Below are positions 24,430 to 35,593 of a stretch of 64,000 nt of DNA, piece after piece. The translations under genes were made by a program, and so were the position numbers. The DNA comes from Gymnothorax reevesii (Eukaryota > Chordata > Actinopteri > Anguilliformes > Muraenidae), in assembly GCA_029721435.1 (NCBI GenBank), contig CM056577.1, positions 30,720,719 to 30,784,718 on the forward strand, in the 5' to 3' direction. A model generated the notes under the pieces. The model saw nothing but the letters and a program-made list of their open reading frames with translations, was not told the DNA's origin and searched no databases. How positions within the stretch are numbered: the first letter of the stretch is position 1; each line of letters begins with the position of its first letter.

Positions 24430-24433
24430 TTAA

Positions 24434-24985
24434 AATCACAGCAGATTACACAAAGGCTCAGGAAAGGCTGCCAGCAGTAGATTTAGATGAGCCTCTGCCC
24501 TGACCTTTTCTCCAAATGCCGTTTCATTATTTTATTTATATTATTTTCATCATTATATTAATCATATTCGCTCATATATAATTGTGTGGCTTCAGAAATG
24601 GCAATATTTATTCACAGGTCACACAATTCTTTTTCTTGATATATTATTTCTTCTGCGTGTTATTGAACAGATAAGCAAAAGTTCATGTGCTTATCATCCT
24701 GTAAATGAACCATTTGTCTTGGGGGAAAAACAATTCTCAGACTGAAAAATGTGCCGTGGTTTTCAGTCTTAAGTCACAAGGACGATTTCCCAAGGAAGCG
24801 TTAAGGGTTGTTTTTGTCGAGAAAGCACCAGAAATGCATGTATGTTTTTCTTTTCATAAAATGTTGTGGTATGATGTTATCTGAGTGACTCTGTGTATGC
24901 TGTTTCAACAGTGACCTGAAACTAGTTGAGAGCTTGTTTACAATTTATATAGCACTGCCAGCAACACTGAAACTACATAGCAAAT
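24434..24985. other. AT-rich stretch, nothing recognised
   Basis: No gene or element ends were seen. Confidence 0.5.
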
Positions 24986-25375
24986 TAGCTCGTGTTAATT
25001 TAACACCAATGGTGTTAAATTTAACACCCATAAAGTGTCTATGTGTCCACACTGTGCAGTGTAAAATTAACACTTCTGAATATGTTGGTTTAACACTATT
25101 TGTTGTTAAAAATGGCGATGGCTGGCTTTGAAATATTTCTTCAATCCCTCAAACATTCTAGAACTCTTAGAGCTATGAAAGACGTAAGGACGTGATTTGA
25201 TCTACACCAATCCAGATTGGTTTAACACCAATATTATCAACACCCTGCTTTAACAACATTACTTTGACAAAAGCACCACGCACAGTGTTGTTTTAAATCA
25301 TTGTGGTGTTAATACAACACCAACACTCTATTTAACACTGACACTGAATTTTTAACACTCCCATATTTGCTGTGT
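24986..25375. repeat. GTGTTAA/TTAACAC-rich dispersed repeat
   Basis: The words TTAACAC or GTGTTAA occur more than ten times in both orientations in about 390 bases, including TTTAACACCAATGGTGTTAAA. Such motif-studded blocks occur dispersed in fish genomes and are probably MITE-derived. No clear target duplication was seen. Confidence 0.65.
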
Positions 25376-26342
25376 ATTCACTAGTTAGCACTGCATTCCA
25401 TTATAAAATGAGGAAAACTCTTGTCTGTCCATCTGTTCTAAATCCATTTTTCTCCTCAATCCGTTGGCCAATCTTTCTGAAACTGCATGAGGGGATTGAA
25501 CAGTGTCATATGCAGCAACTGACAAAGTTGATTTTTCAATTTTTCCCAAGTTTCTGAGCAAATGTAACATGTTTATGCGCATTTCTTGGCAAGTGAGCTC
25601 AGAGGTGTGGTTTGCAAATCCCAGAGGTCGGCACATAGTCTGGGGTGCCCAGGTTGGACTCCTCATATTTTCAAGTAGAGACTGTCAGCTTTAAATACAG
25701 GTTGATACAGTCATTTCATATACTGTAAAACATGTAGTAATTATAGTTGATGTCTTTTCAAATGCTATCATTGTCCCCAGACTTACTGACTGTAATGTGG
25801 ACCAAATTCTGAACAATGACGTAGTCTGGGTAATAGGTGGGAGTGGGCTTACTTACTGTACAGAGGTTCTACACAGCAGTGGTATCCATAGTTCCAAAGG
25901 ATCTACTGTACCCTCCAGTAGATTTTTATTTAAACCCTAGAATAGCCCACTTAATTCAGCTGTAAGAGGCCTCGGTGAGCTGCAGATTCGTATCATCCCA
26001 TGTGCCCAATTAGGGTTGAAATGAAGGTTGATGTCAGGTTGATTGGAGAAAGGCCGGCTGACCATGTTCCAGGAGATATACCGTCGAGAAAGTTTCCATT
26101 TTATCCTGAAATCTTGCATTTTCAAATCTATGAATTATCAGCTCCCTGAGAAATCTAAGTTGTGCTAAGTTAGTGTTGGAGTGAAAACCGATGCAAGTGT
26201 AGATTTTGAAACACAGGATTGGACCTTCCTTGTGCAGGAGGAAGCGCCCGTTTCCTTCACCAGCTTTGCGGCCTCAAAGCGGAAACTTTCAAGCGCAACT
26301 CAACAAAGGTCCCAGGCCTGCTTCCCCACCACCGTTACGGCA
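25376..26342. other. Non-coding stretch
   Basis: No gene was recognised. Several short frames overlap on both strands around 25385-25694 without motifs. If the exon at 26343-26608 is real, the lower part would be its 3' untranslated or downstream sequence. Confidence 0.4.
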
Positions 26343-26608
26343 TCATGGTTCTCGGTCTGGAAGCCCCCATAGCCTCGTTTTCTTGGCTGGGCGTCCCGCA
26401 GTCAATGGTCTCCTCCAGATTTTGGGTAGCCATGGTTTTCCTCTGGTTGAGGCTGCCCTGACTGCCACCTACTTCTTTCTCCTTCCGATACACGATGCGG
26501 TGGACTGAAGACCCCTGTGTGGGGGTGTCTTCGATGGTCAGGGTGGATGTCACTGCCCCTGGTACCGCCACGCGCTCTTCCAATTTCCAGGCAGTGAAGG
26601 CACTCCTG
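26343..26608 (-). CDS. Putative coding exon of an unrecognised host gene
   Basis: Reading on the minus strand, a long pyrimidine tract (T-run at about 26612-26627, then CTTCTTCACAG) ends in a splice acceptor at 26609. An 88-codon open frame follows: SAFTAWKLEERV, TSTLTIEDTPTQGSSV, HRIVYRKEKE, and so on to RPRTMMP and a TAA at 26341-26343. Residue composition is balanced, and the segment is more GC-rich than its surroundings. These features suit a terminal exon. I do not recognise the protein. Against it, neighbouring frames are also open because the segment is GC-rich, and no other exon or poly(A) signal can be linked to it. Confidence 0.4.
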
Positions 26609-27561
26609 TGAAGAAAAAAAAAAAAAAACAGCAAAAAGTGAATCCAAACAAGTATGAAGTATGTTAGTCATAAAATATTATTACCGTTTCTTTCCATCTT
26701 AATAAAATAGAAATATCGTTACTGGCGCGAGGGAGTTTGACTCATTTCAAGATTTGTCAGTCGGGAAAAGAAAATCTCAATTGTCAGGCAAACAATAGCT
26801 TAAGGCGAACAAAACTTTTTTTATACTTGAAAGCACAAAAAGTATGATTTTAATACTAAATGGAAGACTAGAACATTCGTTACAACCTTTTTTGTTTGTT
26901 GCTGTGTCATGAGTGCTGGTTGTGACCCCCTCAGTACCCCTCCACAACTCTGTCAACACCCGAGTAAACAGACCTGGCTTCTGCTAGCGGCGTAGAGGCG
27001 TAATATGACAAAACAAGATTTTTTTGGACTCGTTGGATGACAAAGCTTGTATTGAGGTTGGCTGGAGAGCGGGTTGCACCTTCTAATCCTTGGCCACCCG
27101 AAGAAACCTGTTACCTAGGAGATAATCAACAAGTGGGGCCAAAACCGAAACAAAGAGCCCTTCTCTTCACCTGGGCCCACCCTCAGAATTATGGGTAGCT
27201 GGCGGACGCTGTGGGAGGCAACTTACGGCTCGGGCTCACAGCAACAGTGGCCCTTTGTGTCCGGCGAGGAAGTGTTTCCCTCTGTGAGGTCAGCAGGGCT
27301 GCCTGTCCTTGTATAACGTGAGGTAAAGCTCACTGCTGTGGTGAGTCAGAGCTAGGCGAAACCTGGAGCCGTTGGGGGGGGAAGGGGTTCCCCCAAACCC
27401 CTCTGTTGATTGATTGCTGACCCGGGGACCCCCAGCTGAACTTTGAACCCCTGGCTTGCTCCGGGGCGCGTTTCCAACGGTCGTCTGTCTCCGTAATCTC
27501 CGCGCCGCTAATTTCCGGGTTGGTGCTCATTATATTGCGATGTGTTAACAGGGCCCTGTTG
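26609..27561. other. No further gene signal
   Basis: 27100-27500 is comparatively GC-rich and has short open frames in several phases without motifs. Nothing connects it firmly to the exon at 26343-26608. Confidence 0.4.
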
Positions 27562-27569
27562 GGTTAAAA

Positions 27570-28819
27570 CAGTGGTTCCCAAACTTTTTCTGCTGGGCCC
27601 CCCTTTGGTACATAAAAAAATTTTTGCGCCCCCCCCCCCCCCCCCCCCAAAAAAATGGGTAATACATAGGCACGTTTTGTTTTCAGAGACCATTGCAGTT
27701 TATTTCACTCATTGTAATTTATATAAACCTCAACCTTTTTGGAAAAAATGTAAGTAAACGGTCATAAACTGTAGATTGTCATAAAATAAAACTAGGCTAC
27801 TTTTAGAATTGGAAATAGCAGAATAACAAACAACCACGGTGTAATTATTTTAAGTGTAACTGTTTTCAAGCACCTTAACTGCGTAATTATGTTCAGTGTA
27901 ACAGGTTTATTTTTTTTAATATACAACAACATTGCTATTTATGCATTTTCCGGACACCAACAGAAACTTACTTGCATACAGCCAATCAGCAACCTTGTGC
28001 GGACCGCTGAAGGAGTGTCTCGAGACAGTTACATTTTCCTCTCTTCACTGGCCTCGCACTTTTAAGTTAAAATACGTTAACCGAGATCGCGTGAGCTTAT
28101 TCTAGAAAATATGAATGCTCTGCACAGATGATTTTTGTCCAGCCTAGCTGGGAACATTAAAAATGATTGGCACGTTTGGAAACGGCCACAGTTATTTTCC
28201 AATTAAGGACACGAAAATTTAATAATGCAAAATCTCTTTTAGAGGATAAAATCATTAGGCTGTATCACACTCCTCTGCCTGAGTATAGCCGTCTACTTAA
28301 AATTATGTTTCTATGATGCAGAAAGACAGCGAAGTACGAAAAAAAATTCATGAACACCACTTGCCGAACCTGCCGATATGTTTGTAACGTTCAGTTGGTG
28401 GGCTAGATAAAAATAATCTGTCGGCATACAGAGCATTCATATTATCGAGAATAAGATGACGCAATCTCGGTTATTTCTGCTTTGTATTCATCGGATTTTG
28501 TTCGGTGTCACTTACCATTTTATTATCAATATGCCAGATCAGTGCAGGATAAAAAGCGGCGAGTTGGGTATCGCGAGACTACATTACCGGCTTCAAATAT
28601 TTGAACAACTACATTCATAAATTATTTATGAAAATGGCAGGCTAGATGAATGATTTGGCGAACAGTTATGTTGAGAGTAAGGCAGGCATTTACGATGTAA
28701 TCGCGGAATTCTGGGCAGCGAATGGACTGTATGCAAATGATTTTCTGTTGGTGTCCGGAACTCCCGCACCCCGCGCCCCCCCTGCAATTGCTCTGCGCCC
28801 CCCACTTTGGGAACCACTG
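27570..28819. mobile_element. Non-autonomous hAT element (1250 bp)
   Basis: Terminal inverted repeats CAGTGGTTCCCAAAC at the left and a GGGAACCACTG mirror at the right are flanked by a perfect 8-bp duplication, GGTTAAAA (27562-27569 and 28820-28827). An 8-bp duplication and CAGTGGTTCCC ends are typical of Charlie-like hAT elements. A 20-base poly-C run sits just inside the left end. The interior has no transposase frame, only short ORFs in AT-rich sequence, so it depended on a source element elsewhere. Confidence 0.92.
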
Positions 28820-28827
28820 GGTTAAAA

Positions 28828-31800
28828 CAATTGGACCCTTCTTCAGCGTGACTTCCACTTTTATGAGAGAACTGCCTCTGTCGCTGTCTCGATCGCACTC
28901 TGACAGATGATTTTAATCTGAATCGGTTGTAAGAACCTGCATGCAGCCAGCCCTTTTTGAATCAGCAGATCTAAAGATAAAGTTTACATTAATTTACAGT
29001 TTTCCTCATAGCTGGGAACAAAGACTGCAACAGGAACACAGGAAACAGCAACAGTGTAGCAGGAAATGACACTTTCTGATAGCATATTGAACCAATCTCT
29101 TCTCTCGCGAGAGTTTTCCTTAATGCAAAATTCTACCCTTAATGCACACTTATTCTGTGCAAACAAGTGTTTCGTCCTGTGATGAGTCTTAAAATGTCTC
29201 CAGTAGAGAATATTAGCTTATTTTATTTTTTTTGCTTGATGAAACTCTTACCCCATTGATAACTCATGAGGAAATGAGTAACACAACATCATTTTTGTGT
29301 TATTTATCACGCAGCAATACGAAAGCTCATCTAAATATATATGAATAAAATATTTGTCAAGAGTGGATTGATTAACTTTCCAGAGATCAGGGCCAAAGCT
29401 ATGAATTCTCAAGCTTGGCCCAAAACATACTACTCCCCAGTATACAATATTTAAAGTATTTAGAAACAAACTGTAAAATAATTTAACACCCCTTACACTT
29501 TGGCCCTCTCCGGCCAGGCCTGAGAAAATGTGTCCCAGGCATCTGTGCCCCTAATATTCTCATCTTCCCAACCAGACTCTTCGTCTGCTCTCGTAATCAC
29601 CCCATAAAGTGGGATTGCAGAATTTATCATCCATCTGTACAACTGATCTGGGCCAATTTTCTGGTTAGAAATGAGTTGTACATCACCTTAGAAGTTAGTG
29701 CACTTAGTACCATTTCCCCCTTCACCAAAAAGTGCAAAATATATAACCTCCTAAAGATAAAATTTTGTGTCCCTGCAGGAAACGATAAGTTTCTGCTTTT
29801 ACTGTAAAGAGCAGTATATTCAATGATGCTGAAACATGCACTGCGCGGGACATCAAAAAGGAGATCCATTCTTGTAAATTCACTTTAGTATTTATGCCAC
29901 CAGTACACTAGTTCTTTGCCCATTTTCTCAGGATGACTTAACAGTAATCCATGACTGAGTGGCCGTACTTCAGATGTAGAGAGGACATTGGAGTGGGCTT
30001 GTCAAAGGTTTAAGCTCTGACATTCCCCGTAGCTTGGCGGCTTGAGTGACAGCTGGCTGGTTGCCGTGGTGATCCTCTATCGCCTGACTCCGGATGGGCA
30101 CGCTCCTGGCAGACAGGGGCTCGGAAATATGATTATAGGAAACAAAAGCGTCTTACAGAGAGGAGCTGTGGGTCCATAATTCCTACTCTCCTAATCCAAT
30201 GTGCACTCATTCACACACTTCACTTCACTAATTGGCTTTTATTGTATTGTGTGAGAGCTCTTCAGTTCAAATGAAGCTTAACAATAAATATCACCATGAC
30301 AGTTTTTTCAATTTTTTTGTTCAACGGGGGTGTAATTATTAAGGGGCATTGGTTGGAGGGGAACATTTGGGAGTAGGGGGAGAGGGGTAATTAGTGGAGG
30401 TATTAGACAGTAGGGAACAGCGGAAACATGGTGGTGTCATTTCTAGAGGCTTCACCCACTCTAACAGTGCCCTGCATTCATTCTCAAACAGTCTGCCTTT
30501 GGTCGTGGATTTGGAAAATAAAGCCAAGCTCATCGATGCAGTGGGCCAATAGCAACAGATTGGATGGGTGGGTGGGCATTAACAGCCAGATTTATGAATA
30601 GATTGGAATTATGATTACGGATCTTCAATTAAAGACTTGCATGCATGAGGTATTTAACTCACATTTTGCAGAGAAATTAGCAAACACCAGTATTAAAAGC
30701 CTCAATGGCCAGGGCACCATCAGATACCAAAGAATTTACAGAGGAAGTATTCAGGTCCTATGTATTGGTGTGCGGCCATTGTCAAATTCGCTGAACTTTA
30801 GTGCAAGAAATATCCAACCCCATAATGTCTGAGCAAGAAATACCTATGTCCATGACTGTCCAATCAAAATTCTAGTATGTGTCACGTGTCTAGCCGTGAA
30901 AATTGAGACCATGAAGGCTAGTCAGTTGACTTCATCTGTTAAAAGTCCTCAAGTCCAGCGATTATTAGGGGCAAAATGTACTTAAATCTAGGAATTTAGC
31001 AGAAGAAGTCCCAATTTCTGAAACTAATTTTCTTATTTCTTTCTTTTTACACAAAAAAGTGTTTGTGTTTGTTCTATAACCCCTGGAAACAGCAATAGGC
31101 TTCATTACGTGCTACCATTAAAAAAACAAAAATGATCTGTAACATGTTTTGAAAACATTGACCCCCAAAATCTGAAAAGTGCAATATTTTGACCTAGGTA
31201 ATACTTCCGATTTCATGACCTGAGGTAGTTCTTGCATACACGTCTTCAATTACAGTCTGACCCCTCCCTAGTGTCAGTAACCAGCTAATGGTGCAATTTT
31301 CAGTTTAGATATTGAGTATGGAAGCCATTGTGAAGGCTTTCTATGGCTTCATCTTCAGGAAGTCCGGTAATGGAAAAAACACAATATGTTTGCCTACCTT
31401 GCGGTCATAAGGACCACCCTTGCTGTTAAATTAGTTTAAAAAAAAATTGCTCAATGTGCAATAATTAGCCGGTAAAAGAGGCCTAAAGCAGTCCGATCGA
31501 CAGGGATTGTGTTCCGTTCACCCATCAGGCGCTTTCCCTCCAGCTAATTTTGACATCCAATTCTCACGTTCTGCCACTACACAATTTCTAATTAAATATG
31601 CCAGCTAAGTGATGCTGTAAGAACTAATGACTTTTAATGGGAGAGGCCTGCTGTGGTTTGAGCCTCATTAGTTTCTTTGGATGAGTCACTTAGGCCAAAA
31701 TCAAGCTCAGGGTCTCATTCACAAAATGGCCTAATGATCAAATTGTACCTCAAATATGGTGCCCACAGAAAATCACGACTGGTTATCTAATTAAAATTTG

Positions 31801-32372
31801 ATGTTAATATGATTGTCGCTCTAAATAGTTTACAGTAGATGGAAGCTGATCGCTGACTGGTTGTTTGGTGCCAGCACTGTATGTGTTTGTGTTCATGGGG
31901 GATCATGGTTAGGGTTACTGCATGTTTCCTTTTTATTTTTGTGTAATTGGTTCATTCTCAGTATATATTTTCTTCACAATCCTAGTTTGTCATTTTTTTT
32001 TTCATATGACAAATGTCCTATCATTTCTTTCAATGAAAAGTTATAGTTATATATTTTTTTAGATGTTGGGTCTGGATTTTTTTTAAAGCAGTTTAATCAA
32101 TTTATTCTGAGTGCTTCTCTTTAGGATTTTGGTTCATGGTTAGTTTAGGATTAGGGTTAAAAGGGTTTGGACACATGACAATGGGTACACGTTTTATAAC
32201 ATTATAGCTTCACGTTTTTTTCAAACAGCTGTCTTTGCGCTGCATTTATTTATTTCATATTTCAGACACCTTTTAAAAAAATCTATTTTAATTGAAAATC
32301 ATACATTCAGAAATGAATGCACAGTCTGGAAAATAGAGAGAAACAGCACTTCAGAAATCTTCCCTTGTAATT
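28828..32372. other. Long non-coding stretch
   Basis: No gene or intact transposon was recognised over 3.5 kb. 30000-30220 has balanced composition and may be conserved; 31480-31850 is annotated separately. Short ORFs lack motifs. Confidence 0.5.
31480..31850. promoter_or_regulatory. Candidate conserved non-coding element
   Basis: This unique, balanced stretch has many homeodomain cores (CTAATTTTG, TCTAATTAAAT, CATTAGTTT, TCTAATTAAAA) and a GATGAGTCACTTAGG AP-1-like word. The look is that of a developmental enhancer. Conservation could not be tested here. Confidence 0.35.
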
Positions 32373-32478
32373 ATTTCAGACAGGACACTCACGTCAGATT
32401 TAACCATTTATATGGCATGACATACATTTGAATTTGGCGGTGACTCTGCTCAAGTGATACTCTGGAACAATCTGAGCA
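32373..32478. repeat. 106-bp direct repeat, left copy
   Basis: This copy is identical to 33089-33194 at 102 of 106 positions by eye. It starts ATTTCAGACAGGACACTCAC and ends CAATCTGAGCA. Confidence 0.95.
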
Positions 32479-33088
32479 GAAATTCAGATCAATTTAATTT
32501 ATTTGTATAGCGCTTTTCACAGAGACTCACAAAGACGCTTTACACTACAGCAAATGAGGCAAAAAACTCCCAGTAGGGAGAAATCTCAGGAGGAACCCGA
32601 CTATAGTGGGGAAGCCCATCCTCCGTGGGCTAGCTAAATAATAACAAAATAAAGTCAAATAGAGTAAATTGGCAGAAGAGTTCCATTTAAGTCCATCTGA
32701 ACAGTGGCGTCAGTAGCACCAGGCAGTGGCATGCCGAGGATGGTGCAGAACTGGATCAGGACAGCTGCTGCCAGCGCTTGTTTACAAACAATGCCGCTAT
32801 CATACGAAACAACGCCAATACCATATAAAGTCAAGAGTATGACACTGCAAGCACTGCCAAAGACTGTGCCGTTGGAAAGGAGGAGGCTGTGGAGGTGGAG
32901 GGGATGTTTGTGTAGATCTGTAGTGGGTCTTGGTGGGAATGGTAGAGCTTGGTTAGTTGAGATGGAGAGCGCCGGCTTATTTAAAAAGACGCGCAAATTA
33001 GGAACGTGACGCTGAAGTCCAATGTGATTGGACAAGGGGTGGAGCCAAGACTGACTTCTGTGCCTGTCTGAACTAACATAGACACTCC
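32479..33088. repeat. 610-bp insert with a common fish dispersed repeat
   Basis: The first 170 bases contain TTTATTTGTATAGCGCTTTT and AGGAGGAACCCGACTATAG, hallmarks of a dispersed repeat I recall from many fish genomes. The rest is unclassified; the minus-strand frame at 32655-33104 has no domain signature. It lies exactly between two 106-bp direct repeats. Confidence 0.6.
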
Positions 33089-33194
33089 ATTTCAGACAGG
33101 ACACTCACATCAGATTTAACCATTTATTTGGAATGACAAACATTTGAATTTGGCGGTGACTCTGCTCAAGTGATACTCTGGAACAATCTGAGCA
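33089..33194. repeat. 106-bp direct repeat, right copy
   Basis: Partner of 32373-32478; only four substitutions separate the two. Confidence 0.95.
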
Positions 33195-33436
33195 AGCATG
33201 ACAGAAATCCCAGGAGATCACAACCCCCAAACTTGAACAGATGAGCAGAGTCACCCGCAGGGATCTGAACATGAAATGCTTTTCGATCCATTCAATTCTG
33301 AATATGAATAACAAACAAGCTCATTCTATCATCAAGGAATAGAAGATATCACATTGACTGGAGCATTAATGGACAAAAATAAATAAATCGATATGCGGAA
33401 AGTGTGTTATGTGGGTATAAACAATGTGAATGCAAT

Positions 33437-33746
33437 AAGCATGTCGCATTTCCAAGCATGCATGACCTTCTCTTCTGGATGCAGGAGATCAGCGACCTGC
33501 TGAATGCAAGCAGCAGAACACTCGGCAAGACACTTTAAGGGACTTGATACAAAGGAAATATACTATGTGACAATGAGAATATGTGTAGCGACAAGCATGT
33601 CGCATTTCCTTTGAATTCATGCAAGGGTGCATGACCTTCTCCTCTGGATACGGGAGATCAGCAGCCTGCTGAATGCAAGCAGAAGAACATTCGGTAATTC
33701 CCTCATGAGAGACTTGATGCAAAGGAAATTTGCTATGTGAGATGAG
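33437..33746. repeat. 156-bp tandem duplication (2 copies)
   Basis: AAGCATGTCGCATTTCC begins units at 33437 and 33593. Both run through GCATGACCTTCTC, GCCTGCTGAATGCAAGCAG-type words and ACTTGAT.CAAAGGAAAT. Substitutions and small indels separate the copies. Confidence 0.9.
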
Positions 33747-33797
33747 ACTACATGTGGTAAATTCATTGACATTTTAAATATTAGATGATAGTGATAG

Positions 33798-34251
33798 TGA
33801 AACTATGAATGAACACGTGGAATTATGTATGTATCTAACAGTTGTCCAATATGGCGGTCGGCTGTGTATCAACCTGCCTTCTGCACAGCACAACTGATGG
33901 TCCTAGCCCCATTGATAAGGCAAGAAATTCCACTAATTAACCCTGACAAGGCACACCTGCGAAGTGAAAACCATTTCAGGTGACTACCTCTCGAAGCTCA
34001 TCAAGAGAATGCCAAGATGCCAAAAATGTCCAAAGCAGTAATCAGAGCAAAGGGTGGCTACTTTGAAGAAACTGGAATATGAGACATGTTTTCAGTTACA
34101 GGAATTTCACACTTTTTTGTTAAGTACGTAATTCCACATGTGCTCATTAATAGTTTTCATGCCTTCAGTGAGAATCTACAATGTAAATAGTCATGAAAAT
34201 ATAGGAAACGCATTGAATGAGAAGATATGTCCAAACTTTCGGCCTATACTG
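33798..34251 (-). mobile_element. Remnant of a Tc1-like transposon (ends only)
   Basis: The right end TGTCCAAACTTTCGGCC followed by TATACTGTA, and upstream words such as GGTGGCTACTTTGAAGAAAC and GCTCATCAAGAGAATGCC, match the 5' terminal and leader region of a very common fish Tc1 family in minus orientation. ATGAATGAACACGTGGAATT at about 33804 looks like the opposite subterminal region, so the coding middle has been deleted. The left terminal repeat is missing. Confidence 0.65.
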
Positions 34252-34309
34252 TAAATCGGGCTGATAGCCAATGTAGGCAAGCTAAAATGGGATTAATCCA
34301 TGTAAAATA

Positions 34310-35425
34310 ACTTAACATAACATGAATGGCAAGGACAGGCCGTTCAGCGCTCGCCAGTTTCTTTATACTATTGTGAATATATCCCTTCAGATACTCAATA
34401 ACTCAATGGTATCTAGCTTTAAGTCAAGCCTGTTTTTGAAAACCCCCAAGGTATCTGCCTCAACAATATGGTCAGGCAAACTATTCCACATTGAAATTAC
34501 TCCTTGGACGAAACAATATTTCCGAATATCAGTGCTAAATTTACCTTTGGTCAACTTCCATTTGTGACCCCGAGTTCTACTCACAACACTTGGTCAAAGG
34601 AATCCTACATAATTCACTTTGTTAATCCCTTTAACATATTTAAAGACCTCAATCAAATCACCCCTCAGTCTCCTTTTCCTTAGACTAAAGAGATTAAGGA
34701 TCTTCAGTTTCTTCTCATAGTTTTCATCTTTTATACCTGGAATAAGCTTAGTGGCCCTTCTTTGAACTTTCTCTAGAGCTTCCATAGCTTTCTTAAAGTA
34801 TGGTCCCCAGAACTGTACACAATACTCGAGATGTGGTCTGACGAATGTGTTGTACAAAAGAAGCATCACCTCCTTAGATTTGTACTCAATACTTTTGGTA
34901 ATGTATCCCAGCATCCGATTGGCTTTTATAACTGCAACGGCACAATGGCTAGAACCTGTGAGGGTTTGGTCAACAACCACTCCCAGATGTTTCTCCTGTG
35001 GAGCACATTGCAGTTTTAAACCTCCCATGAAGTAATCCCGTCTAATGTTTTTATTACCTACATGTACATAGTACAACTTTACATTTTGCAACATTAAATA
35101 TCATTTGCCACATTTCTGCCCAATTCTGGATTCTATCCAAATCATCCTGAATCGCTTTAGTGGACTCTAAACTATTTGCCAAACCCCCCAATTCAGTATC
35201 ATCTGCAAATTTAACCAATCTGCTCTCAATATTCCTATCAAAGTCATTAATGTAGATGAGGAACAGCAGGGGCCCTAACACTGAACCCTGGGGGATGCCA
35301 CTCCCCACCATACCTAGCTCAGATGAGATACCACTGACCACCACTCTTTGTGTTCTGTCCTGTAACCAGTTTTGAATCCACTCCAGAGTACCTCCTGTAA
35401 CTCCAATGGAGCTCATTTTTATGAA
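34310..35425 (-). pseudogene. CR1/L2/Rex1-type LINE, copy 1 (5'-truncated)
   Basis: The minus strand encodes the C-terminal half of a non-LTR reverse transcriptase. Motifs in order: GIPQGSVLGPLLFLIYINDF, then FADDTELGG (catalytic FADD), WAEMWQMIFNVAKCKV and GVVVDQTLTGSSHCAVAV. These are followed by VRPHLEYCVQFWGPYFKKAM and the C-terminal RKYCFVQGVISMWNSLPDHI. A +1 shift lies at about 35060-35090 and an in-frame stop at 34594. The 3' end carries an ATGTT-type tail (AACAT on the plus strand, 34310-34323). The endonuclease and first RT motifs are absent because of 5' truncation. Confidence 0.88.
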
Positions 35426-35488
35426 TGTTGAATGTTGTCCAAACTGTTGGATCTAAGAACGCACATCTTGCTCGTTTGTTAGTTTCTT

Positions 35489-35593
35489 ATGGAGACAGAT
35501 GAAGATACAAGGCGCCTCATCTCCTGGAAAGCCAGCAATGAGGCGCTCTTCACAGGGGGTTCAGTGCGGCGGTCAGAGGATTTCAGTTTGTAA
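35489..35593 (+). pseudogene. Myb/SANT-like N-terminal exon, probably Harbinger-associated
   Basis: An ATG at 35489 opens METDEDTRRLISWKASNEAL, then FTGGSVRRSEDFSL and a stop. The LI-W-A-NEALFTG pattern resembles the start of the Myb/SANT-like DNA-binding proteins that accompany fish PIF/Harbinger transposases. Only 34 residues remain, and the rest of the domain is not found downstream. A Harbinger transposase pseudogene lies on the opposite strand 1-3 kb away, consistent with the two-gene layout of this superfamily. Confidence 0.5.

Noticed and set aside
32655..33104. 149-codon minus-strand ORF
   Set aside because: It runs across a dispersed repeat and into the 106-bp direct repeat, with no motif; length alone is weak evidence.
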